A stretch of 64,000 bases of DNA from Persicobacter psychrovividus. GTDB lineage: Bacteria > Bacteroidota > Bacteroidia > Cytophagales > Cyclobacteriaceae. Shown one piece after another: positions 17,403-27,009 of the stretch (its first letter is position 1; each line of letters opens with the position of its first letter). The translations under genes and the position numbers were made by a program. The stretch spans positions 372,001 through 436,000 of the forward strand of contig NZ_AP025292.1 in NCBI RefSeq assembly GCF_036492425.1. The letters run 5' to 3'. The notes beneath the pieces were generated by a model, which did no database searches, was not told where the DNA came from, and saw only the letters and a program-made list of their open reading frames with translations.

Positions 17403-17420
17403 TTGGCACGTCCCTTGTTC
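17403..17420 (+). promoter_or_regulatory. Candidate sigma-54 promoter of dnaK
   Basis: The sequence TTGGCACG-TCCC-TTGTT matches the sigma-54 consensus TGGCACG-N4-TTGCW except for T in place of C at -12. The start would be near 17428, giving a leader of about 66 bases before the dnaK ATG. No TAnnTTTG element was found in the same region. The -12 mismatch lowers confidence. Confidence 0.4.
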
Positions 17421-17493
17421 AATATCCCTCGAACGCAGCGATGTGTTCCACAGAAAAAGTAAAAAATTCAATTCATATAAAATATTTATTGCA

Positions 17494-19419
17494 ATGGGTA
17501 AGATCATTGGTATTGACTTAGGAACCACCAACTCTTGTGTGGCAGTTATGGAAGGTAGCGAGCCAGTCGTTATTCAAAACGCAGAAGGGCACCGTACTAC
17601 ACCTTCAATCATCGGTTTTTTGGATAATGGTAACGGGGAACGTAAAGTAGGTGATCCTGCAAAGCGTCAAGCGATTACTAACCCAACAAACACGATCGCT
17701 TCAGTGAAGCGTTTCATGGGTAAAAAATTCTCTGAGATTTCTTCGGAAGCTAAAGAGGTTTCTTACAAAGTAGAGCAAGGAAGCAACGACACTGTTCGCG
17801 TTAGAATTGGTGATCGTCAATATTCTCCACAGGAGTTGTCGGCTGTGATTCTTCAGAAGATGAAATCAACAGCAGAGGATTTCTTGGGAACGGAAGTTAC
17901 AGAAGCAGTGATTACTGTTCCTGCATACTTCAATGATGCGGAGCGTCAGGCAACCAAAGAGGCAGGTCAGATTGCTGGTTTGGAAGTGAAGCGTATCATT
18001 AATGAGCCTACTGCTGCGGCATTGGCTTATGGTCTTGACAAGAAAATGGACGACCAAAAAATCGCTGTTTATGACCTTGGTGGTGGTACTTTTGATATCT
18101 CTATCTTGGAATTAGGTGATGGCGTATTTGAAGTATTGTCTACAAATGGTGATGTACATTTGGGTGGTGATAACTTTGACCAGGTGATCATCAACTGGTT
18201 GGCGGAATCATTCTTGGCGGATCACAATGTAGATTTGCGTAAAGATCCTATGGCTTTGCAGCGTTTGAAAGAAGCTGCTGAGAAAGCCAAAATTGAGTTG
18301 TCTTCTTCAACGAATTCGGAGATCAACTTGCCATATATCATGCCAATCGACGGTATCCCTCAGCACTTGGTAAAATCATTGTCTCGTGCTCAATTCGAGC
18401 AACTGGCTGATGATTTGGTTCGCCGTTCTATGGAGCCAGTGAAAAAAGCATTGAACGATGCAGGTTTGTCTACTTCTGATATCGACGAGGTAATCTTGGT
18501 AGGTGGATCAACTCGTATCCCTGTAATCCAGGAGTCTGTGGAGAAATTCTTCGGCAAGAAACCATCTAAAGGGGTGAATCCTGATGAGGTAGTAGCTGTA
18601 GGTGCTGCGATCCAGGGTGGTGTATTGACTGGTGATGTAAAAGATGTATTGTTGTTGGATGTTACGCCATTGTCTTTGGGTATTGAAACCATGGGTGGTG
18701 TAATGACTAAATTGATTGAAGCAAACACAACAATCCCAACCAAGAAGTCAGAGACATTCTCTACTGCTGCTGATAACCAGCCTTCTGTTGAGATTCACGT
18801 ATTGCAAGGTGAGCGCCCAATGGCTGCCCACAACAAAACAATCGGTCGTTTCCAATTGACTGACATTCCACCAGCACAACGCGGTGTACCTCAAATCGAA
18901 GTAACATTTGACATCGATGCCAACGGTATCATGCACGTGTCTGCCAAAGATAAAGGAACAGGTAAAGAGCAAAAAATCACGATCGAGGCTTCTTCAGGTT
19001 TGACGGACGAGGAAATCGAGAAAATGCGCGCTGAGGCGAAAGCCAATGAGCAAGCGGATAAAGATGCTAAAGAGAAAGTAGAAAAAATCAACCAGGCGGA
19101 TTCATTGGTTTTCCAAACTGAAAAGCAATTGAAAGAGTTCGGTGATAAGCTTTCTGAAGGTAACAAAACAGCTATTGAAGGCGCTTTGGCTACTTTGAAA
19201 ACAGCTCACGCTTCAGGTGATGTTGCTCAGATCGATCCAGCAATCGAAGGTTTGAACAAAGCTTGGGAAGCGGCTTCTCAAGAGATGTACCAAGCACAAC
19301 AAGGTGCTGAAGGTGCAGCGCAGCCAGGGCCTGATGCAGGCGCGCAAGGCGGTGCTCAGGGTGGCGACGATGCAGGCGCATCATCTGCTGAAGATGTAGA
19401 TTTCGAAGAAGTGAAGTAA
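17494..19419 (+). CDS. dnaK: Chaperone DnaK (Hsp70)
   Basis: Hsp70 chaperone, 641 residues from the start at 17494 ([21 protein letters not shown]). The ATPase domain (1-~385) shows [52 protein letters not shown] and [10 protein letters not shown]-like [13 protein letters not shown]. The substrate domain and lid follow, ending in an Ala/Gly-rich tail and the conserved acidic EDVDFEEVK. The longer frame from 17368 is rejected because the extra 42 residues precede the universally conserved DnaK start. Codon use is strongly biased, as in a highly expressed gene. No grpE or dnaJ is adjacent. Confidence 0.98.
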   Translation: MGKIIGIDLGTTNSCVAVMEGSEPVVIQNAEGHRTTPSIIGFLDNGNGERKVGDPAKRQAITNPTNTIASVKRFMGKKFSEISSEAKEVSYKVEQGSNDTVRVRIGDRQYSPQELSAVILQKMKSTAEDFLGTEVTEAVITVPAYFNDAERQATKEAGQIAGLEVKRIINEPTAAALAYGLDKKMDDQKIAVYDLGGGTFDISILELGDGVFEVLSTNGDVHLGGDNFDQVIINWLAESFLADHNVDLRKDPMALQRLKEAAEKAKIELSSSTNSEINLPYIMPIDGIPQHLVKSLSRAQFEQLADDLVRRSMEPVKKALNDAGLSTSDIDEVILVGGSTRIPVIQESVEKFFGKKPSKGVNPDEVVAVGAAIQGGVLTGDVKDVLLLDVTPLSLGIETMGGVMTKLIEANTTIPTKKSETFSTAADNQPSVEIHVLQGERPMAAHNKTIGRFQLTDIPPAQRGVPQIEVTFDIDANGIMHVSAKDKGTGKEQKITIEASSGLTDEEIEKMRAEAKANEQADKDAKEKVEKINQADSLVFQTEKQLKEFGDKLSEGNKTAIEGALATLKTAHASGDVAQIDPAIEGLNKAWEAASQEMYQAQQGAEGAAQPGPDAGAQGGAQGGDDAGASSAEDVDFEEVK

Positions 19420-19440
19420 TTCACGATTGAAACATAAAAT

Positions 19441-19473
19441 AAAAAGGCTACCCGTTTTGGGTAGCCTTTTTTT
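19441..19473. terminator. dnaK terminator, bidirectional
   Basis: A 13-bp stem AAAAAGGCTACCC / GGGTAGCCTTTTT with a 5-base loop and a T-run, 21 bases after the dnaK stop. It also serves the convergent gene ending at 19479. Confidence 0.9.
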
Positions 19474-19478
19474 GTCGG

Positions 19479-20432
19479 TTATTTTATTGAATCGATAAAA
19501 CTTTTCATTTCCTCAACAAAAACGGACTGTTCATTTTTTATCTTTTCTCGGTAATTCGAAAAATTCGATTGTTTGGATGAATAATCTTCAAAAATGGAAT
19601 GAACTACCGCCTCAAATCGGTTAAAGTCAAGCGTTTCTTCATCAAATTTATATTGAGGGTCGATAGGGACATCCTCTTGGAATGCGGCAGACCCATTTTT
19701 ATTGGTAATCACACAGCATCCACAGATTGCAGCTTCGCGAGGGATACGGTCTTTGCCAGGGTGGTTCCCGAAATCAATGTAAACTTTGCTTTCAAGCATC
19801 AGGTTACGCATTTGCTCAGGGCTTAGATTTTCGAGTGGCACCCAGTTATAATTGGGGAATTTTTCCATTAATAATTTAGTGGTTTCAATTCCTTTTTTGG
19901 GGTTATACAGGATCTGAGAGGTTCTTGGTTTGGAAAAATCCACCTCCATTGAAGTGTAAACGTCATCAAGATAATCTGAGAGGAAGCGACTTTTAACATT
20001 CTTTTCTTTCAAGAATGTTTCGGCATATTTACTTTGAACCAAATGAGTATAATGATCATTAAACACATTGTAATAGCCCATTAAATTCCTGTATATTCTT
20101 CTTTTGGGTTTTAGTGAATCGATTTCTATATGGAAATTATCAACACTCAGCCACCAGATGACTTTATGGACTTTACGGTAATTGCGCAAGTGATCAATCC
20201 TTACCTCAGGAACAATCACCATAACATCCTTTTGGTTTGGAATCTTGGTATCGTAGTCAATGCCGAATTTTTTGAATTGCTCGTGCACAGGATCAGACTT
20301 TATCTTTTTCCCATAGAACATTTTAGCAGTAATACCAAGTTGGTTAAAATAATAAGCCGCTTGATGCAATAATAAAGTGCCTCCTGTGGCGTAATTAGGA
20401 GGGGAGATCACATAAATGGTTTTAATGCTCAT
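19479..20432 (-). CDS. Glycosyltransferase-like protein next to glf
   Basis: 317 residues. The opening IYVISPPNYATGGTLLLHQAAYYF and the late segment YIDFGNHPGKDRIPREAAICGCCVI look like the acceptor and donor halves of a GT-B glycosyltransferase, but the usual Glu-x7-Glu motif is replaced. Its ATG overlaps the last 11 bases of glf (ATGAGCATTAA contains the glf TAA), so it is almost certainly made together with the mutase. A galactofuranosyltransferase role is a reasonable inference; it is not shown by any motif I can name. Confidence 0.7.
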   Translation of the reverse strand: MSIKTIYVISPPNYATGGTLLLHQAAYYFNQLGITAKMFYGKKIKSDPVHEQFKKFGIDYDTKIPNQKDVMVIVPEVRIDHLRNYRKVHKVIWWLSVDNFHIEIDSLKPKRRIYRNLMGYYNVFNDHYTHLVQSKYAETFLKEKNVKSRFLSDYLDDVYTSMEVDFSKPRTSQILYNPKKGIETTKLLMEKFPNYNWVPLENLSPEQMRNLMLESKVYIDFGNHPGKDRIPREAAICGCCVITNKNGSAAFQEDVPIDPQYKFDEETLDFNRFEAVVHSIFEDYSSKQSNFSNYREKIKNEQSVFVEEMKSFIDSIK

Positions 20433-21519
20433 TCTTATAGGCTTTTAAGGCTGATGCGACAATTTGGTGCATATCATAATATTTATATTCAGCAAGGCGG
20501 CCTCCAAAGATGACGTTGTCCTCTTGTTTTACCAGCCCCATATATTGCTGAAGCATCTTATTGTTGCGCTCATTATTGATGGGGTAAAAAGGCTCGTCAG
20601 AGGTTGAAGCCATTTTGGGGTACTCTTCAGTGATTACCGTCTTGGCTTGGGTGCCAAATTCAAAATGCTTGTGTTCAATGATTCGAGTGTAAGGAGTTTT
20701 AGCATCTGTATAATTGACCACAGCATTCCCTTGAAAATTGGCAGTGTCAAGTGTTTTATGCTTGAAATCCAATCCTCGATATTCTAAGTGCCCAAACTGA
20801 AAATCGTAGTATTCGTCCAGTTTACCTGTGTAAACAACCTTGTCGGCAAGTGGTAAAAGCGCCTCCTTATTTTGGAAAAAATCACAATTGGTACGCGTGT
20901 CAACCCCTTCCAAAAGTGCATCAACAAGCTTGTTATATCCGCCAATTGGGATTCCCTGATAACGATCTTTAAAATAATTATTGTCAAAAGTGAACCGGAC
21001 AGGCAATCGTTTGATGATAAAGGCAGGTAGGTCTGTGGCAGGGCATCCCCACTGTTTCTCTGTATATTCCTTGATCAGCTTTTCGTAAATATCTCTCCCA
21101 ACCAACGAAAGAGCTTGCTCTTCGAGGTTTTGCGGAGAATTGATATTCTCGGCATCAATCTGTTTCTGAATAATCGCTTTGGCCTCGTCGGGAGTGTGTA
21201 CTCCCCAAAGTTGGTGAAAGGTATTCATATTGAAAGGCAGGTTGTACAACGCTCCCTTATAATTGGCTAATGGGCTATTGGTATATCGGTTAAATTCAAC
21301 AAAGGAATTTACATAGTTCCAGACCGTTTTATCATTAGTATGAAAGATGTGAGCACCGTATTTATGGACGTTGATCCCTTCAATTTCTTCGCAATATACA
21401 TTTCCTCCTAAATGAGGGCGCTTATCAATCACCAAGCAGCGTTTGCCATTTTTTGTGGCTTGTTGGGCAAACACGGCTCCGAAGAGCCCTGCGCCAACAA
21501 TTAAAAAGTCATATTTCAT
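20422..21519 (-). CDS. glf: UDP-galactopyranose mutase
   Basis: Glf converts UDP-galactopyranose to UDP-galactofuranose, the donor for Galf in surface glycans. It is 365 residues, with the FAD Rossmann motif VGAGLFGAVFAQQA, then DKRPHLGGNVYCE, the substrate region EKQWGCPATDLP and FDNNYFKDRYQGIPIGGY, and the C-terminal FGGRLAEYKYYDMHQIV. These are all Glf hallmarks. It overlaps the glycosyltransferase-like gene downstream and lies 9 bases after the potassium transporter stop, so it may share that transcript. Confidence 0.95.
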   Translation of the reverse strand: MKYDFLIVGAGLFGAVFAQQATKNGKRCLVIDKRPHLGGNVYCEEIEGINVHKYGAHIFHTNDKTVWNYVNSFVEFNRYTNSPLANYKGALYNLPFNMNTFHQLWGVHTPDEAKAIIQKQIDAENINSPQNLEEQALSLVGRDIYEKLIKEYTEKQWGCPATDLPAFIIKRLPVRFTFDNNYFKDRYQGIPIGGYNKLVDALLEGVDTRTNCDFFQNKEALLPLADKVVYTGKLDEYYDFQFGHLEYRGLDFKHKTLDTANFQGNAVVNYTDAKTPYTRIIEHKHFEFGTQAKTVITEEYPKMASTSDEPFYPINNERNNKMLQQYMGLVKQEDNVIFGGRLAEYKYYDMHQIVASALKAYKNEH

Positions 21520-21528
21520 ATTTTCCTA

Positions 21529-23343
21529 TTACCCAATCATCATATTCACGCTTGGGTATTTGTAGTTTTTAGTGTATTTGCTTGAGCTTAGTGCCAAGAC
21601 AAAAGTTAGTGTACCCACCCTTCCGAGGAACATGGAGTTTATTAAAATCCACTTGCTCCAATAGGCGAGGTGCCCCGTGAGTCCCATACTTAGCCCACAG
21701 GTTGAAAATGCGGAGAATTGCTCAAAAATGATCATCTGCAAGGTGTCTTTTTCCTGTAAGATGGTCAGGATGAACACTGAGCCGACATTGATAATGATCG
21801 CAAAGATAAATATAGATGTGGCATCAAACAAGGCTTCTTTGGGCAACTCCCTTTTGCCGAATTCGATACGTGATTTTCCTCGCAGGTTGTTGAAGAACGA
21901 GGCCATGATCACAAAGAAGGTTGAGGTTTTAATACCCCCACCCGTGGAGCCTGAACAGGCACCGATAAACATCAGCAAACTCATGATCAACACTGTGCCT
22001 GTCCTGATATTGGAGAGGTCAACGGTATTGAAGCCAGCAGTACGTGTGGTTACAGACTGAAACATGGAAGCGACAATGGCCTGCCCAAAGTTAAGCCCTG
22101 CAAGCGAGTTGTCTTTTTCGAGGAAGTAATAAAATACAGTACCGAAAAGGATCAGTCCAAAAGTTACCCAAACGGCGACTTTCGTTCCGAGCTTCCATTC
22201 CATCCAGGGTTTGTCCATGCGCTCGCGCAGCTTGGTGAGCGAGAATATGTCGTTCATGGCTCCAAAGCCCAACCCACCAAATACAATTGTAGCGGCCACC
22301 ACAATATGCAGGAAGTAGCAATCCTTTACACCTGATTCAAAAAGGTTATTACTGAACAGGCTGAAACCAGCATTACAGAAGGCGGAAATTGCATGAAATA
22401 CCGAGAAATATATTTTTTGGCCGATAGAGGTGAAGTGAACATTCTGCCAAGAGAAATAAATTCCGATAGAGGACAATAACTCGATAAGGAACGTGAGTTT
22501 AAAGATGGCTTTCAGGGTTTCTTTGGTTTCCTGTAAGGATTCCGAAGAGAGGTAATCCTGAAGCAATACCTGTTCTTTGATATTGGCAGTACCTCTAAGA
22601 ATACCAGAAAAGAAGACGGCAAAAGCAATGATTCCGAGGCCACCCACCTGGAAAAGGAACATAATAACCACCTGCCCTTTTAGGGTGAAATAGGTGGCGG
22701 TATCTACCACAATCAGGCCAGTAACACAGACGGCACTTGTGGAGGTGAACAGGGCGTCAATAAATGGCATGGAGCCTGGTGCGGTCGTCATGGCAGGCAG
22801 CATTAAGGTGCCTGCACCTGCAAGAATCAAAAGCAAGAAACTCAGGGTGATCAGCTTTGGAGGCGACATCTTGAGTTCTGAGAGGAATCGGGACCCATCC
22901 GTGAACTCATTAATGAAAACCAGTAACAGGCAGAAGGATACGAAGCCAAAATAGAAATTGGCATGTCGCAAGTGGCTGAAATGGTGATTCTTGATCATCA
23001 GCTGGAAGATGTAATTATCCAGGTGATGGGTGGTGATTTTATTGAGCACCACAAACAGAATCAGTGCCAGTTCTACCTTGTGCTCCCGAATAAAATGTTT
23101 GATTTCGAGGCTGTAAATTGCTCGAATGATAAAATTCAGGATGTACACATTCAGGGTGATCTCCAACCAGTAAATGACCTTTTGAAGCCTTTGTTCATCG
23201 AGCTCAAAGCCCAGGGCATAAATGATCCCGATCACGACCGAGATGGTGATGATCAGCCTTGTGGCATTAATGACCTTGTCAGCATAAGGCTTGGTCAGAT
23301 AAAGTTGGTTGATGAGTTTTTCATGAATAGAATTCCAATTCAT
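21529..23343 (-). CDS. KtrB/TrkH-type potassium transporter subunit
   Basis: A membrane protein of 604 residues from the preferred ATG at 23343 (MNWNSIHEKLINQL); an in-frame ATG at 23427 would add 28 residues. The four pore loops are visible: TSTSAVCVTGL, FHAISAFCNAGFSLF, SVTTRTAGFNTVDL and FSAFSTCGLSMGL, each with the selectivity Gly. Before the pore module there are about four extra hydrophobic helices (roughly residues 20-150) that classic 8-helix KtrB lacks. No KtrA/TrkA partner is in the window. The isolated TTTTCCACA just upstream is probably chance. Confidence 0.88.
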   Translation of the reverse strand: MNWNSIHEKLINQLYLTKPYADKVINATRLIITISVVIGIIYALGFELDEQRLQKVIYWLEITLNVYILNFIIRAIYSLEIKHFIREHKVELALILFVVLNKITTHHLDNYIFQLMIKNHHFSHLRHANFYFGFVSFCLLLVFINEFTDGSRFLSELKMSPPKLITLSFLLLILAGAGTLMLPAMTTAPGSMPFIDALFTSTSAVCVTGLIVVDTATYFTLKGQVVIMFLFQVGGLGIIAFAVFFSGILRGTANIKEQVLLQDYLSSESLQETKETLKAIFKLTFLIELLSSIGIYFSWQNVHFTSIGQKIYFSVFHAISAFCNAGFSLFSNNLFESGVKDCYFLHIVVAATIVFGGLGFGAMNDIFSLTKLRERMDKPWMEWKLGTKVAVWVTFGLILFGTVFYYFLEKDNSLAGLNFGQAIVASMFQSVTTRTAGFNTVDLSNIRTGTVLIMSLLMFIGACSGSTGGGIKTSTFFVIMASFFNNLRGKSRIEFGKRELPKEALFDATSIFIFAIIINVGSVFILTILQEKDTLQMIIFEQFSAFSTCGLSMGLTGHLAYWSKWILINSMFLGRVGTLTFVLALSSSKYTKNYKYPSVNMMIG

Positions 23344-23483
23344 CACAAGTAAAGTGTTAAGATAATAAAAAAGCCATATTCTATCTTTTAACTGTTGAAC
23401 GAGATTCAGTGGAAAGCTTTTCCACAAAAATATTCATGAGTTAAAAAAAAGAAAATGGCTTGATGAAAGGTGTTAACCTACAG

Positions 23484-24488
23484 TTATTTGATCAATGAGA
23501 TATATTGATGTTTATCCGCTTCTTCATACAATCGCTTCTTGTCGATAGGCACAACGCCCAGGGATTCACAGACTAAACCGCCGCCTAAATTGGCCAGCGA
23601 TGCAGAGAAATCCAGCGGCAGTCCCATTGCCAGGCACAGCGACGTAATGCTGATGACGGTATCGCCTGCGCCCGAAACATCAGAGATGCTGCGGATATGT
23701 GCAGGAATATGTACGTGTTCTGTTTTGCTTTTAATGTAAACGCCTCGCTCCGACATGGTGATCAGTGCAATATCAGCATTTAGCTTGCTGAGTAACTGAT
23801 TTACCGCTCCTTCAAGCTCGGCAGGCTGATCTGGGTTGAACTCAATTTTCAGCCCTTCTTTAATTTCTTTCAGGTTGGGCTTAAAAAGCGTTACGCCTTC
23901 ATAAAACAGGAAATTGCGTTTTTTAGGGTCCACGACCGTCGGGATATTTTTTTCCCGAGCCCAGCTTACCACCTGCGCAATCACTGCTTTGTTGAGTACT
24001 CCTTTATCGTAATCCTCGAAGATGATAACATCAACTTGGTCTATTAATGTTTTAATTTTCGAAAGAAGTGCTTTTTGCTCCTGTGCACTGAGTGCTTTGT
24101 CGGTTTCTGTGTCAATGCGCATCATCTGCTGGGAACCTGCCAAAACGCGCTGTTTTACGGTCGTTACCCGTTCGCTGCTTTGAAGAATTCCTTCGGTAGA
24201 AACTCCCCGATCTTCAAGGATACGCATGAAATTTTCGCCATCACCATCTTCCCCGACCAAAGAGCAGAGGATGGGTGTCGCTCCAAGTGATTGGATATTT
24301 TTGGCGACATTGGCTGCACCGCCCAAACGATCCTCTTTTTTATGAATATTGACTACTGGCACGGGTGCTTCTGGAGAAATCCGATCGACTTTCCCCCAAA
24401 TGTAGGAGTCTACCATGACGTCGCCGATGACAAGCACCTTTAGGTCATTAAATTGTTCAAATATTTTATCTAAAGAGGAATATTTCAT
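23484..24488 (-). CDS. rfaE1: D-glycero-beta-D-manno-heptose-7-phosphate kinase (single-domain HldA type)
   Basis: A PfkB-family sugar kinase of 334 residues: VIGDVMVDSYIWG at the N-terminus, SPEAPVPVV, RLGGAANVAKNIQSLG and the C-terminal anion-hole motif DVSGAGDTV. These match the kinase half of HldE; the adenylyltransferase half is absent, as is usual in Bacteroidota where it is a separate gene (not seen here). It would feed ADP-heptose for the LPS core. It stands 56 bases upstream of the potassium transporter, on the same strand. Confidence 0.88.
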   Translation of the reverse strand: MKYSSLDKIFEQFNDLKVLVIGDVMVDSYIWGKVDRISPEAPVPVVNIHKKEDRLGGAANVAKNIQSLGATPILCSLVGEDGDGENFMRILEDRGVSTEGILQSSERVTTVKQRVLAGSQQMMRIDTETDKALSAQEQKALLSKIKTLIDQVDVIIFEDYDKGVLNKAVIAQVVSWAREKNIPTVVDPKKRNFLFYEGVTLFKPNLKEIKEGLKIEFNPDQPAELEGAVNQLLSKLNADIALITMSERGVYIKSKTEHVHIPAHIRSISDVSGAGDTVISITSLCLAMGLPLDFSASLANLGGGLVCESLGVVPIDKKRLYEEADKHQYISLIK

Positions 24489-24580
24489 TGCTAAGCTTTC
24501 AATTTTCTATCCTGCAAAAATAAAAAAGATCCGCTTTAATACTGATAAACTTGCCTTTTTTAGTGCAGAATAGCGTGCAT

Positions 24581-24608
24581 AAAAAAGGCATCTGCAAAAC
24601 AGATGCCT
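24581..24608 (-). terminator. aspC terminator
   Basis: On the minus strand, the 9-bp stem AGGCATCTG / CAGATGCCT with a 5-base loop is followed by six T. It lies about 25 bases after the aspartate aminotransferase stop. Confidence 0.85.
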
Positions 24609-24633
24609 AATTGGGACGCTTCAAGCATTATAA

Positions 24634-25833
24634 TTATGAAAGAAGCGCTAATTTATCTTTAATTCTGGCGATGGCTTCACGAAGTTGTTCTTCTGAAGCA
24701 GCGTAAGAAATTCTTAAACAATCTGGTGCACCAAAAGCTGCGCCCGATACGGTAGATACGTGTGCCTGTGTCAGTAAATACATCGAAACATCGTTGGCAT
24801 CTTTGATGGTTTCACCGTCTGGAGTTTTCTTGCCGAAGAAAGCGGAAATGTCTGGGAAGAAATAGAAAGCACCTTCTGGCATCGCCAATTTTACACCTTC
24901 AATCTCAGAAAGCAATTCATAAACCATCGAACGACGGTTGTAGTAAGCTTCCCCCATTTTTTTGGTAGGTTCCATATCGCCTTCAAAGGCGGCAATAGCT
25001 GCACGCTGTGCAATAGAGTTGGTTCCTGAAGTAAACTGGCCCTGCAACTTGATACAAGCTTTGGCAATGGCCTCAGGGGCACAAATGTAACCAATTCTCC
25101 AGCCTGTCATTGCGTGTCCTTTTGAAAGGCCATTAACCGTAATGGTACGCTCGGCCATTCCTGGCAAAGTGGCGATAGAACAATGTTTGCCTGTGAAGTT
25201 GATGTACTCATAAATCTCATCAGCAATCACAACAATGTTTTCGTGCTTGGTGACCACATCAGCAACAGCCTGAAGCTCATCTTTAGAGAATACCGCTCCT
25301 GTAGGGTTACAAGGAGAAGAGAAAATGATGGCTTTGGTTTTTGGCGTGATTGCGGCTTCAAGCTGATCGGCAGTAGCTTTGAAATCTTTCTCGATACCAG
25401 CATTAATAAATACAGGCTTACCACCAGCAACACCAACCATTTCAGGATAACTTACCCAGAATGGAGAGTAGATGATCACTTCATCGCCATCGTCCAGGAT
25501 ACACATGAACACATTGGCAATAGAATGTTTGGCGCCCGTAGAAACCACAATATTTTCAGCTTTAGCCTCTATACCATTTTCGCGCTTTAATTTTGCGGCA
25601 ATCGCTTCACGTAAATCCTGGTAACCAGGTACTGGTGTGTAAGAGAAGAAGTCGCCAGAATCGATAGCCTCCTTGGCGGCATCCTGAACGTGCTGAGGAG
25701 TTTTGAAGTCAGGCTCACCTAAGCTCAGGCTAATAACATTTGCTCCTTGAGCTTTGATTTCACGAGCTTTTTGTGCCATGGCCAAAGTAGCTGATACGGT
25801 CATGGATTTTACACGATTGGATAGGATGTCCAT
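24634..25833 (-). CDS. aspC: Aspartate aminotransferase, class I
   Basis: A PLP-dependent transaminase of 399 residues. Landmarks are SLGEPDFKTP near the N-terminus, STGAKHS, SPCNPTGAVFS (substrate/PLP Asn), ADEIYEYI, the PLP lysine in NGLSKGHAMTGWRIGY, and the C-terminal LRISYAAS with the substrate-binding Arg. It belongs to the thermophilic-type Ib group common in Bacteroidota, which may also accept aromatic or prephenate substrates. It has its own terminator and stands alone. Confidence 0.93.
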   Translation of the reverse strand: MDILSNRVKSMTVSATLAMAQKAREIKAQGANVISLSLGEPDFKTPQHVQDAAKEAIDSGDFFSYTPVPGYQDLREAIAAKLKRENGIEAKAENIVVSTGAKHSIANVFMCILDDGDEVIIYSPFWVSYPEMVGVAGGKPVFINAGIEKDFKATADQLEAAITPKTKAIIFSSPCNPTGAVFSKDELQAVADVVTKHENIVVIADEIYEYINFTGKHCSIATLPGMAERTITVNGLSKGHAMTGWRIGYICAPEAIAKACIKLQGQFTSGTNSIAQRAAIAAFEGDMEPTKKMGEAYYNRRSMVYELLSEIEGVKLAMPEGAFYFFPDISAFFGKKTPDGETIKDANDVSMYLLTQAHVSTVSGAAFGAPDCLRISYAASEEQLREAIARIKDKLALLS

Positions 25834-26021
25834 AAATTAATGCGGTTAAAACGGTTTAATGAGTAATTATAAACATCAAAATTTAGTCAGTATTACTAAA
25901 AATTCCGAATGTTCAACTAAATATAACAACACATTAATTTAATGTTGCACGATCTTTAATTTTTCCGCTTCAATATTTATCCTAACTGACTGAAATTGAC
26001 AAAGTGATTTCCATTTTTCCC
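25834..26021. other. Intergenic, aspC upstream
   Basis: 188 AT-rich bases, carrying the inverted repeat ACATTAA-T-TTAATGT near 25931. No gene or clear promoter was identified. Confidence 0.3.
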
Positions 26022-26645
26022 TTAGTCGGCAAAAGAAACCCTTGCCTGAATTGAGCGGCCCAATGTTACTTCATCAGCATATTCCAGCTCGCCACCAACA
26101 GGGATACCTCGTGCAATGGTGGTAATTTTCAGGTGTTCGAAAGCCTTTAATTTTTTCGTTAAATAAAAGGCAGTGGTATCGCCTTCCATTGTCGGGGACA
26201 ATGCCAGAATCACCTCTTTAATGGGCTGATCTGTTGCTATGCTTTCGGTAATTCTTTTTACCAGAGAATCAATCTTCAGCATCGAGGGGCCAATGCCTTC
26301 CATGGGTGAAATTACGCCACCCAGTACATGGTAATGCCCAAAATATTGTGCGGTGTTTTCTACGGCCATCACGTCCTGGGATTCTTCCACCAAGCAGATG
26401 ATCGTGCCATCACGCCGTGGGGAGTTGCAGATGTTGCAGGTTTCCTCGTCGCTGATATGGTGGCATTTTTTGCAGAACTGAATTTCGTGGCGCATTTTAA
26501 CAATGGCCTTTGATAAAGACTCGCTCTGTTCCTCAGGGGCTTTGAGCAAGTGCATTACCAGGCGCAGGGCTGTTTTTTGCCCAATGCCTGGTAATTTAGA
26601 GATTTCGCCGACGGCGTTTTCTATAAGTTTTGATGAAAATTGCAT
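26022..26645 (-). CDS. recR: Recombination protein RecR
   Basis: RecR acts with RecO (and RecF) to load RecA at gaps. The 207 residues show the helix-hairpin-helix [12 protein letters not shown], the four-cysteine zinc finger (CKKC ... CNIC, about residues 58-73) and the Toprim domain beginning [14 protein letters not shown]. The C-terminus [22 protein letters not shown] is typical. It is 32 bases downstream of clpS on the same strand. Confidence 0.97.
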   Translation of the reverse strand: MQFSSKLIENAVGEISKLPGIGQKTALRLVMHLLKAPEEQSESLSKAIVKMRHEIQFCKKCHHISDEETCNICNSPRRDGTIICLVEESQDVMAVENTAQYFGHYHVLGGVISPMEGIGPSMLKIDSLVKRITESIATDQPIKEVILALSPTMEGDTTAFYLTKKLKAFEHLKITTIARGIPVGGELEYADEVTLGRSIQARVSFAD

Positions 26646-26677
26646 ATAAAACGGGTTGCGGAGAGTGTAGCTCAGGC

Positions 26678-26959
26678 TCAGACAATCTTGGCGTCAATGC
26701 CTGCTTCACAAATGGCATCGCGCATAGGTTTGAGCTCGCGCAAAGTACCTTTTTTTACGGCACACTTTCCTTTGTAATGGATGATCCATGTACACTGTTC
26801 TGCCTGCTCAGTGGTGTGTCGGCAAACTTTGATCAGGGTATCAATGACGTGATCGAAGGTGTTGATATCATCGTTATAAACCATAAGATCCCGCTCTTCA
26901 ACCGTTGACTCATCTGTCAGGATTTCTTCGAGGACTTCCTCCAAATATTCATTTCTCAT
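26678..26959 (-). CDS. clpS: ClpS-family protease adaptor
   Basis: 93 residues. The core [16 protein letters not shown], then [19 protein letters not shown], matches ClpS, which delivers N-degron substrates to ClpAP. The Asn-Asp pair and the His near the binding pocket are present; the usual hinge that contacts ClpA is at the N-terminus. No clpA is nearby. The gene lies 50 bases downstream of lpxH-side sequence and upstream of recR on the minus strand. Confidence 0.9.
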   Translation of the reverse strand: MRNEYLEEVLEEILTDESTVEERDLMVYNDDINTFDHVIDTLIKVCRHTTEQAEQCTWIIHYKGKCAVKKGTLRELKPMRDAICEAGIDAKIV

Positions 26960-27009
26960 GGGATAATGCTTGTTTATTTGATCGTAAATATATCAAATAT
27001 TGTTGATAA

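Larger units (their letters stand above)
17173..17493. promoter_or_regulatory. dnaK upstream region
   Basis: A 321-base divergent intergenic region. It holds a 16-bp perfect palindrome (17228-17243), three TGGCAC copies (17262, 17355, 17404), a direct repeat TGGCACATAAAT / TGTCACATAAAT with a 22-base period (17355 and 17377), and a sigma-54-like promoter (17403-17420). The open frame of dnaK runs back through part of it (to 17368), but that stretch does not look like DnaK and is taken as non-coding. Confidence 0.5.

Noticed and set aside
23418-23426. TTTTCCACA upstream of the potassium transporter as a DnaA box
   Set aside because: It is a single, degenerate match with no others nearby.
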